From positions 1 through 64,000 of the forward strand of contig DATMAT010000008.1 of NCBI GenBank assembly GCA_035559815.1: a stretch of 64,000 nucleotides of DNA. The letters run 5' to 3'. The notes beneath the pieces are model-generated. The model did not search any database and was not told the DNA's origin. It worked only from the letters and a program-made list of their open reading frames with translations. The translations under genes and the position numbers were made by a program. This stretch comes from Thermodesulfobacteriota bacterium (GTDB lineage: Bacteria > Desulfobacterota_D > UBA1144 > Nemesobacterales > CSP1-2). Every line of letters begins with the position of its first letter. Position 1 is the first letter of the stretch. Of this stretch, positions 1 to 8,451 are shown one piece after another.

Positions 1-35
1 AACCGCCCCTACTTTTTTGGTCTTCTTCTATCACA

Positions 36-1406
36 ATGAAAAAAATAGTTTTGGTAATTCTTATTATATCTGCTCTACTTATTCCTGGATGCTCTCAGTC
101 GAAAAGGGAGGAGACAGAGAATAAGGTTGATGATGAAAGCATCCAAAGGGAGCTAACAAACACCGATAATATAATCAAATCTTATCTGGCTCGAATAAAG
201 TTAGACCCGTATAGCTACTCTAGCTATACGAAGCTGGGTGAGGCTTACATACAGAAGGCCAGAGAGACCGGGGACACGGCCTATTATGATAAGGCTGAGG
301 AGGCGCTTAAAAAGGCTTTAGAACTTTATCCGGATAGCTACGCTACAATTGTTTTCCTGGGACAGGTAAGTTCGTCCAAGCATGACTTTCAAAGCGCACT
401 CTATTATGCGGAGAAGGCGGTAAAGCTAAAACCCGAAGACAGTTATGCCTACGGCATTCTTGGCGATGCCTATATAGAGCTTGGAGAGTACGACGAAGCG
501 GAGAGGGCGTATGAAAAGATGTTGAGCTTAAGCCCCGACTTTTATTCCTGCAGCCGCTTGTCCTATATAAAGGAATTAAGGGGCGATACGGAAGGAGCAG
601 TTCAGACGATGCAAAAGGCAATTGATTACGGCACGAAGCAAAGACTGCCTGAAGAAAATATGGCCTGGGCCCATTATATTCTGGGAGAAATGTATTTTAA
701 TCAAGGAGAATTAAAAAAAGCCGAAGAGCATTACCGAAAATCGCTCAACAAATACGAAAACTACTATTATGCACTGGCCGGTTTGGGAAAGGTAAAAGCC
801 GGACAGAAAAAGTATGAAGAGGCTATAGAGTTATACAATAAGGCAGTTGCAATAGTTCCTCTCCCCATTTTTATTTCTTCTTTGGGAGAGATATATGAGA
901 AAACCGGCAATATGAAGGAAGCGAAAAAACAATACGACCTCGTAGAATACATCGGACTTCTGAGCGAGGTCAACAAGGTGATATATAACCGGGAGCTTGC
1001 CCTTTTTTATGCCGACCGTGACGTGAAATTGGATAAGGCGCTCGATTTAGCGAGTAGAGAGTTGAAAGCGAAAAAAGATATTTACAGCTATGATACCCTG
1101 GCCTGGGTCTATTATAAAAAGAATCAATTGGAAGAAGCCCTCGATGTTTCTCAAAAATCGCTTAGTTTAGGCACTAAGGATGCAAAGCTACATTATCATG
1201 CCGGGATGATTCACTATAAGCTCGGAGAAATGGGTAAAGCCAAAGATCATCTTAGTCAGGCACTATCGATCAATCCTTATTTTCACGTAATTTATTCTGA
1301 CGTTGCGGCGAATACACTCAAGGACAATAGAAAACGAAACTTCATCTGCGAGAAGGGAGTGACGGGAGTTATGAATAAGAAGTTGAGAGTTGAGAGTTAT
1401 GAGTGA
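36..1406 (+). CDS. TPR-repeat lipoprotein
   Basis: 456-residue exported lipoprotein. The N-terminus MKKIVLVILIISALLIPGC is a lipoprotein signal with the lipobox cysteine at residue 19. The rest is at least eight tetratricopeptide repeats (for example the AYGILGDAYIELGEYDEAERAYEKML type), a scaffold for protein-protein contact in the periplasm. The TPR fold ends near residue 435; the last ~20 residues run into low-complexity DNA (repeated GAGAGTT) and overlap the next ORF, so the C-terminal tail may be accidental. The neighbour is a Ni/Co transporter, and TPR proteins beside NicO transporters are common, so an accessory role in metal uptake or export is plausible but inferred. Confidence 0.85.
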   Translation: MKKIVLVILIISALLIPGCSQSKREETENKVDDESIQRELTNTDNIIKSYLARIKLDPYSYSSYTKLGEAYIQKARETGDTAYYDKAEEALKKALELYPDSYATIVFLGQVSSSKHDFQSALYYAEKAVKLKPEDSYAYGILGDAYIELGEYDEAERAYEKMLSLSPDFYSCSRLSYIKELRGDTEGAVQTMQKAIDYGTKQRLPEENMAWAHYILGEMYFNQGELKKAEEHYRKSLNKYENYYYALAGLGKVKAGQKKYEEAIELYNKAVAIVPLPIFISSLGEIYEKTGNMKEAKKQYDLVEYIGLLSEVNKVIYNRELALFYADRDVKLDKALDLASRELKAKKDIYSYDTLAWVYYKKNQLEEALDVSQKSLSLGTKDAKLHYHAGMIHYKLGEMGKAKDHLSQALSINPYFHVIYSDVAANTLKDNRKRNFICEKGVTGVMNKKLRVESYE

Positions 1407-3774
1407 GAATAAAGAATCAAAAGTTTTAAGAGCAGGACATTCTTCATTCTTAATTCGCTGTGTTTCATATCACTTCAAGGAGCGAATTGAAGGTTATCTC
1501 CTCCCCCCTTGCGGGGGAGGATTAAGGTGGGGGGTAAGGGAGAAGGGGCGAGAAATTGCACACTTCGGCCTTAACTTTTTCATACTGTTGTTTTTAGGTC
1601 TATTTCTTTTCTATCCCCATCAGGCTTATGCCCATCCCATGGGGAACTTCAGTATCAACCACTACTCCAAAATCGAAGTTGATAAAAACGGGTTGAAACT
1701 GAGATACATAATCGACCTGGCCGAAATTCCCACTTTCCAGGAATTAGGGGAAATAGACACAAACGGAGACAAGATAACCTCACCGGAGGAGGAAAAAGCT
1801 TATCTGTCCCGCAAGGTAGAGGAATTAAAAAACGGCATCTCTCTAAAGTTAAATGAAGAGCCGATCAATCTTAAGCCCGAATCCGTCGATATGATTTTCA
1901 TCCCCGGTGCGGGCGGCCTTCCCACGATCAAGATAACTGTCGAATACAGCGGAGAGTTCGGACAAGCCGAACTATCGGAATTAAATACTGCTCGGTATGT
2001 AGATAATAACTATAGCGGCAGGACCGGTTGGAAGGAAATAATCGTCTTGGGTAAAGATGGAGTAACTATTGCCAATTCCTCCGCACCATCGAGTGACATC
2101 AGTAATGAGCTAGCCAGCTATCCGGAGGATGCCCTTTCCAGCCTGCCCCAGGATGTCCAGGCGGCTTTCTCATTTTCTCTAGAGGACGGGCAGATGGGCA
2201 TAGCTTCTACGGATAATCGAGAAGTAGATACCGGCACAGGCGTAGCAAAAACTCCAAAAGATTCCTTCGCCGAGCTTGTCACCAATAAGAAACTCACACC
2301 CCAGATAATACTTTTATCTTTAGTCATAGCATTCGGTCTTGGCGCTTTTCATGCCCTTTCTCCCGGTCATGGCAAGACTGTGGTAGCCGCATATCTTGTA
2401 GGCTCCCGTGGGACGGCGGGGCATGCGCTTCTTCTCGGCGCTGTTGTTACACTCACTCATACAATTGGAGTTTTTGCACTCGGTTTTGTTACCCTTTTTG
2501 CATCCAAATACATACTTCCTGAGAAGCTCTATCCATGGCTCGGATTTACTTCAGGTCTTATAATCTTGGTGATGGGCATGTTTTTATTCAGCAAGCGCTA
2601 CCGGGCATTATTCAGCCGGAAAGGCGCACACGTCCACGGACATCCTCATAGTCATCAACATCAACATTCGCACAGCCATGACCACGAGCATGGACATCAC
2701 CACCATGAGATTCCAGAGAGGGTAACTTGGGGAGGTCTCTTCGCCCTTGGTGTAAGCGGTGGGATAATCCCTTGCCCTGAGGCCTTGATTGTGCTTCTAA
2801 GCGCTATATCGCTACAGCGGGTTGGGTTCGGGCTTGTGCTTATTCTGGCTTTCAGCATCGGTCTTGCACTGGTATTGATGGCCATCGGTCTGATGATGGT
2901 CTATGCCAGGCGATTTATGGAAAGATTCAACGACCAGGAGAGATTGATGCGTACTCTTCCTCTTATTTCGTCCATCGTTATAAGCATTCTCGGATTTGCC
3001 ATTGCCGTTCAGTCCTTGGTAGGCGGAGAGATTTTGCAGATAAGCTTCAAGAACATTAATTTAAGTCCTACTTTAATTGCCACACTGGGTCTGGGTTTCA
3101 TTTTCGGTCTGAAGCACGCGCTCGATGCCGACCATATAGTCGCTGTGTCCACAATTGTGAGCGAGTACAAGAGCATATCTAAGTCCTCCTTAATAGGTAC
3201 GTTCTGGGGACTAGGTCACACAGCATCTCTATTGTTGGTCGGTTTGGTTGTCATTCTCCTGAGGCTCACCATTCCGGCTAAGCTGGCACTGCTTATGGAG
3301 TTCGGAGTGGCGGTGATGCTGGTTTTATTAGGGATGAATATCATCTGGAAGGTTTTTCACGGAACCAGAGTCCATGTTCATACACATGAACACCACGGGA
3401 TAACCCATAGTCATCTGCACGTTCATGAGGGTAGGAAAGAAGAGCATAAACATAATCATTTGATCAGTCTTGGCAAAAAGCCTTTCCTAGTAGGTCTCGT
3501 GCATGGTGTGGCCGGTAGCGCCGCCCTGATGCTTTTAGTGTTAGCCACCGTACCCACGCCATTGGCAGGGCTTATCTACATACTGATATTTGGTATAGGC
3601 TCTGTTGGGGGGATGCTGATAATGAGCTCGTTGATAGGGCTCCCATTTGTTTTGACTGCAAGCCGGCTTGTGCCCTTAAACGAGCGAATAAAGGCCGTAG
3701 CCGGGGTGCTGAGCGTGGCTTTCGGCATATTCTTGGGATGGGAGATCGGCATAGTCGAAGGTCTATTTCTTTAA
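1390..3774 (+). CDS. Nickel/cobalt transporter: NicO-UreH double-module fusion
   Basis: Large inner-membrane transporter, 794 residues from the TTG at 1390 (ATG alternative at 1399). After an apparent signal or anchor ending near AYAHP (residues 80-83) comes a soluble domain with an EF-hand-like loop (DTNGDKITSPEEE). It is followed by a NicO/RcnA-type membrane module with HALSPGHGK at residue ~321, then a His-rich cytosolic loop (~414-439). A second membrane module carries the NiCoT/UreH signature HALDADH at ~576, another His-rich loop (~661-691) and VHGVAGSAAL. The His clusters and HxxxDH motifs indicate Ni2+/Co2+ transport; direction is uncertain. The first ~55 residues are encoded by repeat DNA (1499-1550), so the true start is unclear; TTG at 1588 is the only in-frame start after the repeat. 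Confidence 0.85.
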   Translation: MRVMSENKESKVLRAGHSSFLIRCVSYHFKERIEGYLLPPCGGGLRWGVREKGREIAHFGLNFFILLFLGLFLFYPHQAYAHPMGNFSINHYSKIEVDKNGLKLRYIIDLAEIPTFQELGEIDTNGDKITSPEEEKAYLSRKVEELKNGISLKLNEEPINLKPESVDMIFIPGAGGLPTIKITVEYSGEFGQAELSELNTARYVDNNYSGRTGWKEIIVLGKDGVTIANSSAPSSDISNELASYPEDALSSLPQDVQAAFSFSLEDGQMGIASTDNREVDTGTGVAKTPKDSFAELVTNKKLTPQIILLSLVIAFGLGAFHALSPGHGKTVVAAYLVGSRGTAGHALLLGAVVTLTHTIGVFALGFVTLFASKYILPEKLYPWLGFTSGLIILVMGMFLFSKRYRALFSRKGAHVHGHPHSHQHQHSHSHDHEHGHHHHEIPERVTWGGLFALGVSGGIIPCPEALIVLLSAISLQRVGFGLVLILAFSIGLALVLMAIGLMMVYARRFMERFNDQERLMRTLPLISSIVISILGFAIAVQSLVGGEILQISFKNINLSPTLIATLGLGFIFGLKHALDADHIVAVSTIVSEYKSISKSSLIGTFWGLGHTASLLLVGLVVILLRLTIPAKLALLMEFGVAVMLVLLGMNIIWKVFHGTRVHVHTHEHHGITHSHLHVHEGRKEEHKHNHLISLGKKPFLVGLVHGVAGSAALMLLVLATVPTPLAGLIYILIFGIGSVGGMLIMSSLIGLPFVLTASRLVPLNERIKAVAGVLSVAFGIFLGWEIGIVEGLFL
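1496..1552. repeat. G/C-tract palindromic repeat inside transporter N-terminus
   Basis: C-rich arm CTCCTCCCCCC, short TTGC loop, then GGGGGAGGA followed by AAGGTGGGG. This is a common dispersed intergenic hairpin type. Here it lies between the usable start codons and the mature transporter and is translated as LLPPCGGGLRWG. Confidence 0.6.
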
Positions 3775-3859
3775 ACCGAAAAATCTTCTTCTCAAGATTA
3801 CAAAAAAGTTATATATTTAGAACTTCTTCATATACCATAGCTTTGAGAGAACTCTTATA

Positions 3860-4627
3860 TTGTCCACCAGGGCCAGGACTTTTCTTCTGATCAGCGTTTT
3901 AATTTGCATATCAACCTCCTTTTCTTTTGCTTTTCCGCCCTTTAGAACCGAGGACGCCGGGACCACGCCCAAGGGCGGCATAGGGATAGAATTAGGAAAT
4001 GAGTTCACTCGCCGGGATGATGGTAAACAGGACTTTATTGGACTCAACTTGATTTACGGTATTGCAAATTGGATTGAAATTGACATAAACTTTGCCCTTT
4101 TATACCTCCTGCCGGATTCCGGTGAAGATGAGACTGGCTTTGCCGATATTCTAATATTATCCAAGATTAAAATTCTGGGCGAGGGCGGAATACTCGGCCA
4201 AAGGGATTATTTCCCCGACCTTGTTTTAGAGCCGTCCGTTTTAATTCCTACCGGGAATGAAGATAAAGGCCTCGGCTCGGGTGAATTGGAACTTGGACTT
4301 CTTCTGGCTCTTGAGAAGAAACTCTGGAGATTTACCGGAAGGGCAAATATAGGTTACTTTGCGACCAATATCCCGGTCGTAGACGAAAATTTTGAAGACC
4401 GGTTTTTTTACGGATTTGAGGTTGACCTTCCCCTGTCCGAGAGACTGCTCTTGGGCCAGGAGTTGACCGGTGGATTTGGCTCGGGAGATAGAAATACTTT
4501 ATTCACCTTAACCGGTCTTGTTTTTACGGTCACTGAAAACGTAGCTTTTAACCTGGGGCTGGAGTTCGGGTTAAAGGGTGTTCAGTCAGCAGTGACCGGG
4601 CTGGCGGGAGTGACGCTCAGTTATTGA
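3860..4627 (+). CDS. Outer-membrane beta-barrel protein (transporter-like)
   Basis: 255-residue protein with a signal peptide (hydrophobic stretch to about SFSFAF), then alternating hydrophobic/polar strands such as GIGIELGNEF, IEIDINFALLYLLP and LLLGQELTGGFG. It ends with a strand finishing in tyrosine (GVTLSY), as expected of an outer-membrane barrel. The pattern resembles the family annotated as phenol-degradation MetA-pathway-like transporters. The only start is TTG at 3860, with no strong ribosome-binding site. It follows the Ni/Co transporter by 85 bases on the same strand. Substrate unknown. Confidence 0.7.
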   Translation: MSTRARTFLLISVLICISTSFSFAFPPFRTEDAGTTPKGGIGIELGNEFTRRDDGKQDFIGLNLIYGIANWIEIDINFALLYLLPDSGEDETGFADILILSKIKILGEGGILGQRDYFPDLVLEPSVLIPTGNEDKGLGSGELELGLLLALEKKLWRFTGRANIGYFATNIPVVDENFEDRFFYGFEVDLPLSERLLLGQELTGGFGSGDRNTLFTLTGLVFTVTENVAFNLGLEFGLKGVQSAVTGLAGVTLSY

Positions 4628-4639
4628 TGAACTGTATAG

Positions 4640-4990
4640 CTATATCGGCAGCCCCAGCTTCTTTCCCAAAGCAGCATAGAGTGAGTAGAATAGGATCATC
4701 ACGACGCATGATATAAGCATTGATACCCAGAAATTAATTTGGTGCCTCAATAGCCAGGGCAAGACCAAAAAGAAACACAAGGTAGGAAGAACCAGCCAGA
4801 ATATGCCGACAGATAGGTCGGCGATGCGTCCGGAGTCTTTAGTGTCTATATATAGCCATATCATAGCTAGTATTGATGTTAGTGGCAGAGCAGCCAATAG
4901 AGCAGCGAATGTCGTGTATCTTTTAGCGATTTCGGAAACCCCTACTACGATAAGTGCAGTAAGAATTATCTTAACCAATATGTATAACAT
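4640..4990 (-). CDS. DUF3147 family small membrane protein
   Basis: 116-residue integral membrane protein with four predicted helices, beginning MLYILVKIILTALIVVGVSEIAKR. It contains the DUF3147-type AALLAALPLTSILAMIWLYIDT core. The start at 4990 is chosen because CGGAGG lies seven bases upstream; the ORF could be extended by 11 codons but without a ribosome site. Function unknown. It converges on the outer-membrane barrel gene with only 12 bases between stops. Confidence 0.8.
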   Translation of the reverse strand: MLYILVKIILTALIVVGVSEIAKRYTTFAALLAALPLTSILAMIWLYIDTKDSGRIADLSVGIFWLVLPTLCFFLVLPWLLRHQINFWVSMLISCVVMILFYSLYAALGKKLGLPI

Positions 4991-5023
4991 GTTTAACCTC
5001 CGAGTGAGATAAAAAAGTTTCAC

Positions 5024-5619
5024 TTTTCGTGGTTAATGGAATAACATATTTTCATCTATACTTTAATATGTAACTTATCCAAAATAAGAGATTGGTTGTC
5101 GCTAAAAGAGGGCGGCTCAACAACGACGGTATAAAAAGAATAATCCCTTGACCTTGTGTGGGAAACCTGCCCTGTGGTGGTATTGACGAAGGGTCCATGG
5201 CTCGACTGAGTTTATCTTCAGTGCAGTCGAAAGGCTCATGGTTCGACTCCGCTCACCATGAAGGCGGATCTAAAACTCACAGCAGCACCATGCCCTTCAC
5301 CCTTAGCCCCTCGGCGTAGTTCATCTTGGGCGTAGCCGAAAGGCTCGGGATAAACTACGAAGAAGGGTAATAGGGTTATAAGCTATTTCAACAATAGGAT
5401 TAGGATGGCGCTTGCATGGCAAATATGAAGGAGTGTGACCTGACTTTAAAAAGGCGTTTTTATCTATATAAAGGCCTTGTTTTACTATTATGAACCTCCG
5501 GTTTCTAATTATTCTGGACAGCAGTGCTGTAATATAAAAATTGAAAGTGAACCGTTTTCATAAATTTTCATCTAAACTTGTAATTCCAGAATATATTAAT
5601 TAGAGTGTAGAAAATAGTC
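5024..5619. repeat. Intergenic region with dispersed imperfect palindromes
   Basis: No gene seen. Between 5195 and 5372 lie two imperfect inverted-repeat units: CATGGCTCGACTG...AAAGGCTCATGG with TTCGACTCCGCTCACCATG, and GTAGTTCATC...GGGATAAACTAC. They belong to the 'TTCGACTCCGCTCA' repeat family also found at 14864 and 45959. The remaining AT-rich part (5440-5619) must hold the promoter of the downstream gene, but no convincing boxes were identified. Confidence 0.55.
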
Positions 5620-6018
5620 ATGTATGCGAGGTACATTCCCCGATTAGTTTCTTTTGCTTTCTCGATAGCCTTTTCTATCAACTTTTTATCTTATGCAATT
5701 CAGCCTTACGTTCCGCCGTCAATAGTTGAGCACTCGGCATCTTACTCAATCCAGAGCTGTCCTTCACACTCTATTCAAAATCACTTATCCCATGTAATTA
5801 AGCACATAACCAAATCTGAGAACAATGAAGGGACAGAAAAGCACTGCTTCTGCTTTAACCGCAGGGGTATTCAAAGCGGCTCATTTGTCAGCTTTAAACC
5901 CTCTCTCAAGGCTTTGACTAATCAATATTCAGTTTATTTGTTTCCTCTAGAGGAAAGCCTTTACCAAAATGAATTTAGTAAAATCCTCTCCGTCCGTTCT
6001 CCTCCAATCCTTTCATAA
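5620..6018 (+). CDS. Small exported Cys/His-containing hypothetical protein
   Basis: 132 residues. A basic N-terminus and hydrophobic segment (VSFAFSIAFSINFLSYA) suggest a signal peptide. The mature part is rich in His and Ser (EHSASYS, CPSHSIQNHLSHVIKHI) and has an HCFCF motif near residue 93 that could bind a thiophilic metal. No family is recognised with confidence. It lies 132 bases upstream of a TonB-dependent receptor in the same direction. A periplasmic metal-binding accessory of that receptor is a reasonable inference. Confidence 0.5.
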   Translation: MYARYIPRLVSFAFSIAFSINFLSYAIQPYVPPSIVEHSASYSIQSCPSHSIQNHLSHVIKHITKSENNEGTEKHCFCFNRRGIQSGSFVSFKPSLKALTNQYSVYLFPLEESLYQNEFSKILSVRSPPILS

Positions 6019-6150
6019 GTAGTTCCTGGAATCTGCACAAGTTAAATCACTCATGGGTGTAAATCTTCTCACCACGGTTGGGTTCCTGGCGTGAGTGCGG
6101 TGATTTGCCCCTTCACTTTTGACCATCTCTTATCAAGGAGGAGAACTACT

Positions 6151-8274
6151 ATGTATGGGATACTAATCTTGGTATTAATCAGTTTTACGTTAGCACTTGC
6201 GTATGCCCAAGAGGAGCCGGAGATTTTCCGGCTTCCGCCGGTTGTCGTGGATGCGCCGCCCGTTGAGTTCGGAGAAAGACCGGACCGAGAACTCTCGGAG
6301 GAGGAGGCACGTGATGAGCTCGAACGCACGCCGGGGGGGGTAGGCTTCGTTGGTGAAGAGGCCATCGAAGAATCACGTGCTTTTAACGAGAAGGATGTCC
6401 TGGATTTCATACCGGGTGTTTTTATTAGACCTCGTTTCGGAGCAGAGGAGAGCCAGATATCCATCCGGGGCTCTGGGCTACGCAACAATTTTCACCTTCG
6501 CGGGGTGAATATACTAATAGACGGTTTTGCCATCAATAACGCCGACGGTTTCGGAGTTTTTGGGCTTCTGGAACTCCTTTCCGCAAAGCGAATCGAGGTG
6601 TACAAAGGTGCCAATGCGCTTCGTTTTGGAGCAAACACACTGGGAGGGGCAATAAATGTGGTAACTAAAACAGGCTATGACGCCGACCTGGTGGAGGCTA
6701 GGGGTGAGGCAGGCTCTTTTGGATTCCTGAAGGGCTACCTGGGGACCGGGCAGGTTTACGAACCGGTAGATTTTTATCTGGCGGGAAGCGATACCGAGTT
6801 GTTCGATAATTACCGGCAGCATAGCGAACAAGCGCGAAGGCGCATTTATTCCAACATCGGCTACCAATTACCGAATGGGACGAGGCTTCGTTTCGATTTC
6901 AATTATGTGAGGAATGATGAAGAACTGCCGGGGGCGCTTACCCTAGAAGAGTTTAAAGAGAACCCCAGACAGGCGAATCCCGATAGCGTGCTATTTGATG
7001 AACGTCACGACTACAACTATTACCGTGCCGCGTTCACCGTGTGGCACCCCTTGACGACAAATCAGGTTCTCGAATTTAATACGCAGTTTAATTTTCTGGA
7101 CTTAGACCATCCGCTGAGCTTTGCAGTGATCGATAATGATACCTATAATGTTAGCGGAGAGCTTCGCTACCTTGTGTCAGCACCCATTTCTGGACATGGC
7201 AACCGGCTGACCATAGGTCTTCAACTTGCTTATACAAATTTGGATGACCTGAATTTTGCGAATGATTTTGGCAAACGCGGTGAGAAGGTTAAAGACCAGC
7301 TTGCCAAGGCTACCAGTGTTGCTCTTTGTGCTGAAAACCAGCTTGATGTGACGGAAAACTTCACTTTAGTATTTGGCGGGCGGATGCAGTATTACGAATT
7401 CTCGGTAAACGACCATTTCTTTGCGGACGAGGATTCGCGCCCGGATGATTCGGACTCCACTGATTTCTTTTCGGTTACTCCGAGGTTTGGCTTTATTTGG
7501 AATGCAGCTCCGACCGTGCAGATTTTTGGCAACATCAGTAGCGCCTACGAGCCTCCTATTTTGATCGAGCTAACCGCACCGGGGCAGCTCGACGGAGATT
7601 TGGGTGAGCTCAAGGCACAGAAGGCCTGGCAGTTTGAGTTGGGGACCCGGGGTGAGTTGTACCAGAGGGTTGCATGGGACATATCGGTATACGATATAGA
7701 ACTCTGGGACGAGATACAGAACGTCAATATCTTGCCTTTCCCGGACGCGCCTTTCACCATCCCTCGTTTCCAAAACATCCCTCGTTCCAGACATGCCGGT
7801 ATTGAGTTCGGGTTAGACGTGGTACTGATGAAGGATTTACTGCCGCGTATCGGGCTTGGTTATACCGGCGATTCTTTGGGTATACGAAACGCCTATACGT
7901 TCTCATACTTTGTGTTTGTCAACGATCCTGAGTTTGGCGACAACGACCTTCCCGGCGCGCCTCGGCACTATATTCGGAGCGAGCTACGCTACGATAATCC
8001 GGTAGGATTGTGGATAGCACCTAATATCGAGGCGATTCCCGAGGGCTATTTTGTCAATAGCGAGAATACGGTGAAAACGGACCCATACATTTTGTTCAAT
8101 TTCGAGCTGGGATGGAAATATAAACCCTGGAATCTACTGGCCTTCTTTGAGGCGAGTAACCTTTTCGATAAAAACTATGTTTCCGCGGTGGTAGTTGATT
8201 CGGCGGATGGAAGATTCTTTGAACCAGGGGACGGACGGGCATTCTATGCCGGCCTTCAATGGGGATGGAATTAA
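6151..8274 (+). CDS. TonB-dependent outer-membrane receptor
   Basis: 707 residues from the ATG at 6151, preceded by AAGGAGG; an upstream in-frame extension to 6091 lacks such a site. Signal peptide MYGILILVLISFTLALAYAQ, then an N-terminal segment with PPVVVDAPP and the plug domain (FNEKDVLDFIPGVFIRPRFG, SQISIRGSGLR, RIEVYKGANALRFG, LGGAINVVTKTG). A ~22-strand barrel follows, ending in GLQWGWN. It imports a bound ligand using proton-motive force passed on by TonB. It is followed by a propeller lipoprotein and a TonB gene, so receptor and energiser are clustered. ExbB/ExbD are not in the window. Ligand unknown; Cys/His-rich neighbours suggest a metal chelate. Confidence 0.93.
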   Translation: MYGILILVLISFTLALAYAQEEPEIFRLPPVVVDAPPVEFGERPDRELSEEEARDELERTPGGVGFVGEEAIEESRAFNEKDVLDFIPGVFIRPRFGAEESQISIRGSGLRNNFHLRGVNILIDGFAINNADGFGVFGLLELLSAKRIEVYKGANALRFGANTLGGAINVVTKTGYDADLVEARGEAGSFGFLKGYLGTGQVYEPVDFYLAGSDTELFDNYRQHSEQARRRIYSNIGYQLPNGTRLRFDFNYVRNDEELPGALTLEEFKENPRQANPDSVLFDERHDYNYYRAAFTVWHPLTTNQVLEFNTQFNFLDLDHPLSFAVIDNDTYNVSGELRYLVSAPISGHGNRLTIGLQLAYTNLDDLNFANDFGKRGEKVKDQLAKATSVALCAENQLDVTENFTLVFGGRMQYYEFSVNDHFFADEDSRPDDSDSTDFFSVTPRFGFIWNAAPTVQIFGNISSAYEPPILIELTAPGQLDGDLGELKAQKAWQFELGTRGELYQRVAWDISVYDIELWDEIQNVNILPFPDAPFTIPRFQNIPRSRHAGIEFGLDVVLMKDLLPRIGLGYTGDSLGIRNAYTFSYFVFVNDPEFGDNDLPGAPRHYIRSELRYDNPVGLWIAPNIEAIPEGYFVNSENTVKTDPYILFNFELGWKYKPWNLLAFFEASNLFDKNYVSAVVVDSADGRFFEPGDGRAFYAGLQWGWN

Positions 8275-8346
8275 ACTGAGGAGGGAAAATTGAGTAGAAT
8301 TAGATCTAACTTGAGAATTAGTTGTGGTTTACCACGGGGATCCCAC

Positions 8347-8451
8347 TGTCATTGCGAGCGGAGCGAAGCAATCTCTTCATTTTTTCCTGGTTTAGATTGC
8401 TTCGTCGCAGAGTCTATCCTGAGTGAAATCGAAGGACTCCTCGCAATGACA
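8347..8451. repeat. 105-bp inverted-repeat element (TGTCATTGCGAG ends)
   Basis: Perfect 12-bp terminal inverted repeats TGTCATTGCGAG / CTCGCAATGACA at 8347-8358 and 8440-8451. An inner perfect 11-bp inverted repeat CGAAGCAATCT / AGATTGCTTCG lies at 8364-8374 and 8394-8404. It has the form of a MITE or REP-like dispersed element, with relatives at 24087-24234 and 44283-44552. It sits at the 5' end of the propeller lipoprotein ORF. Confidence 0.85.
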
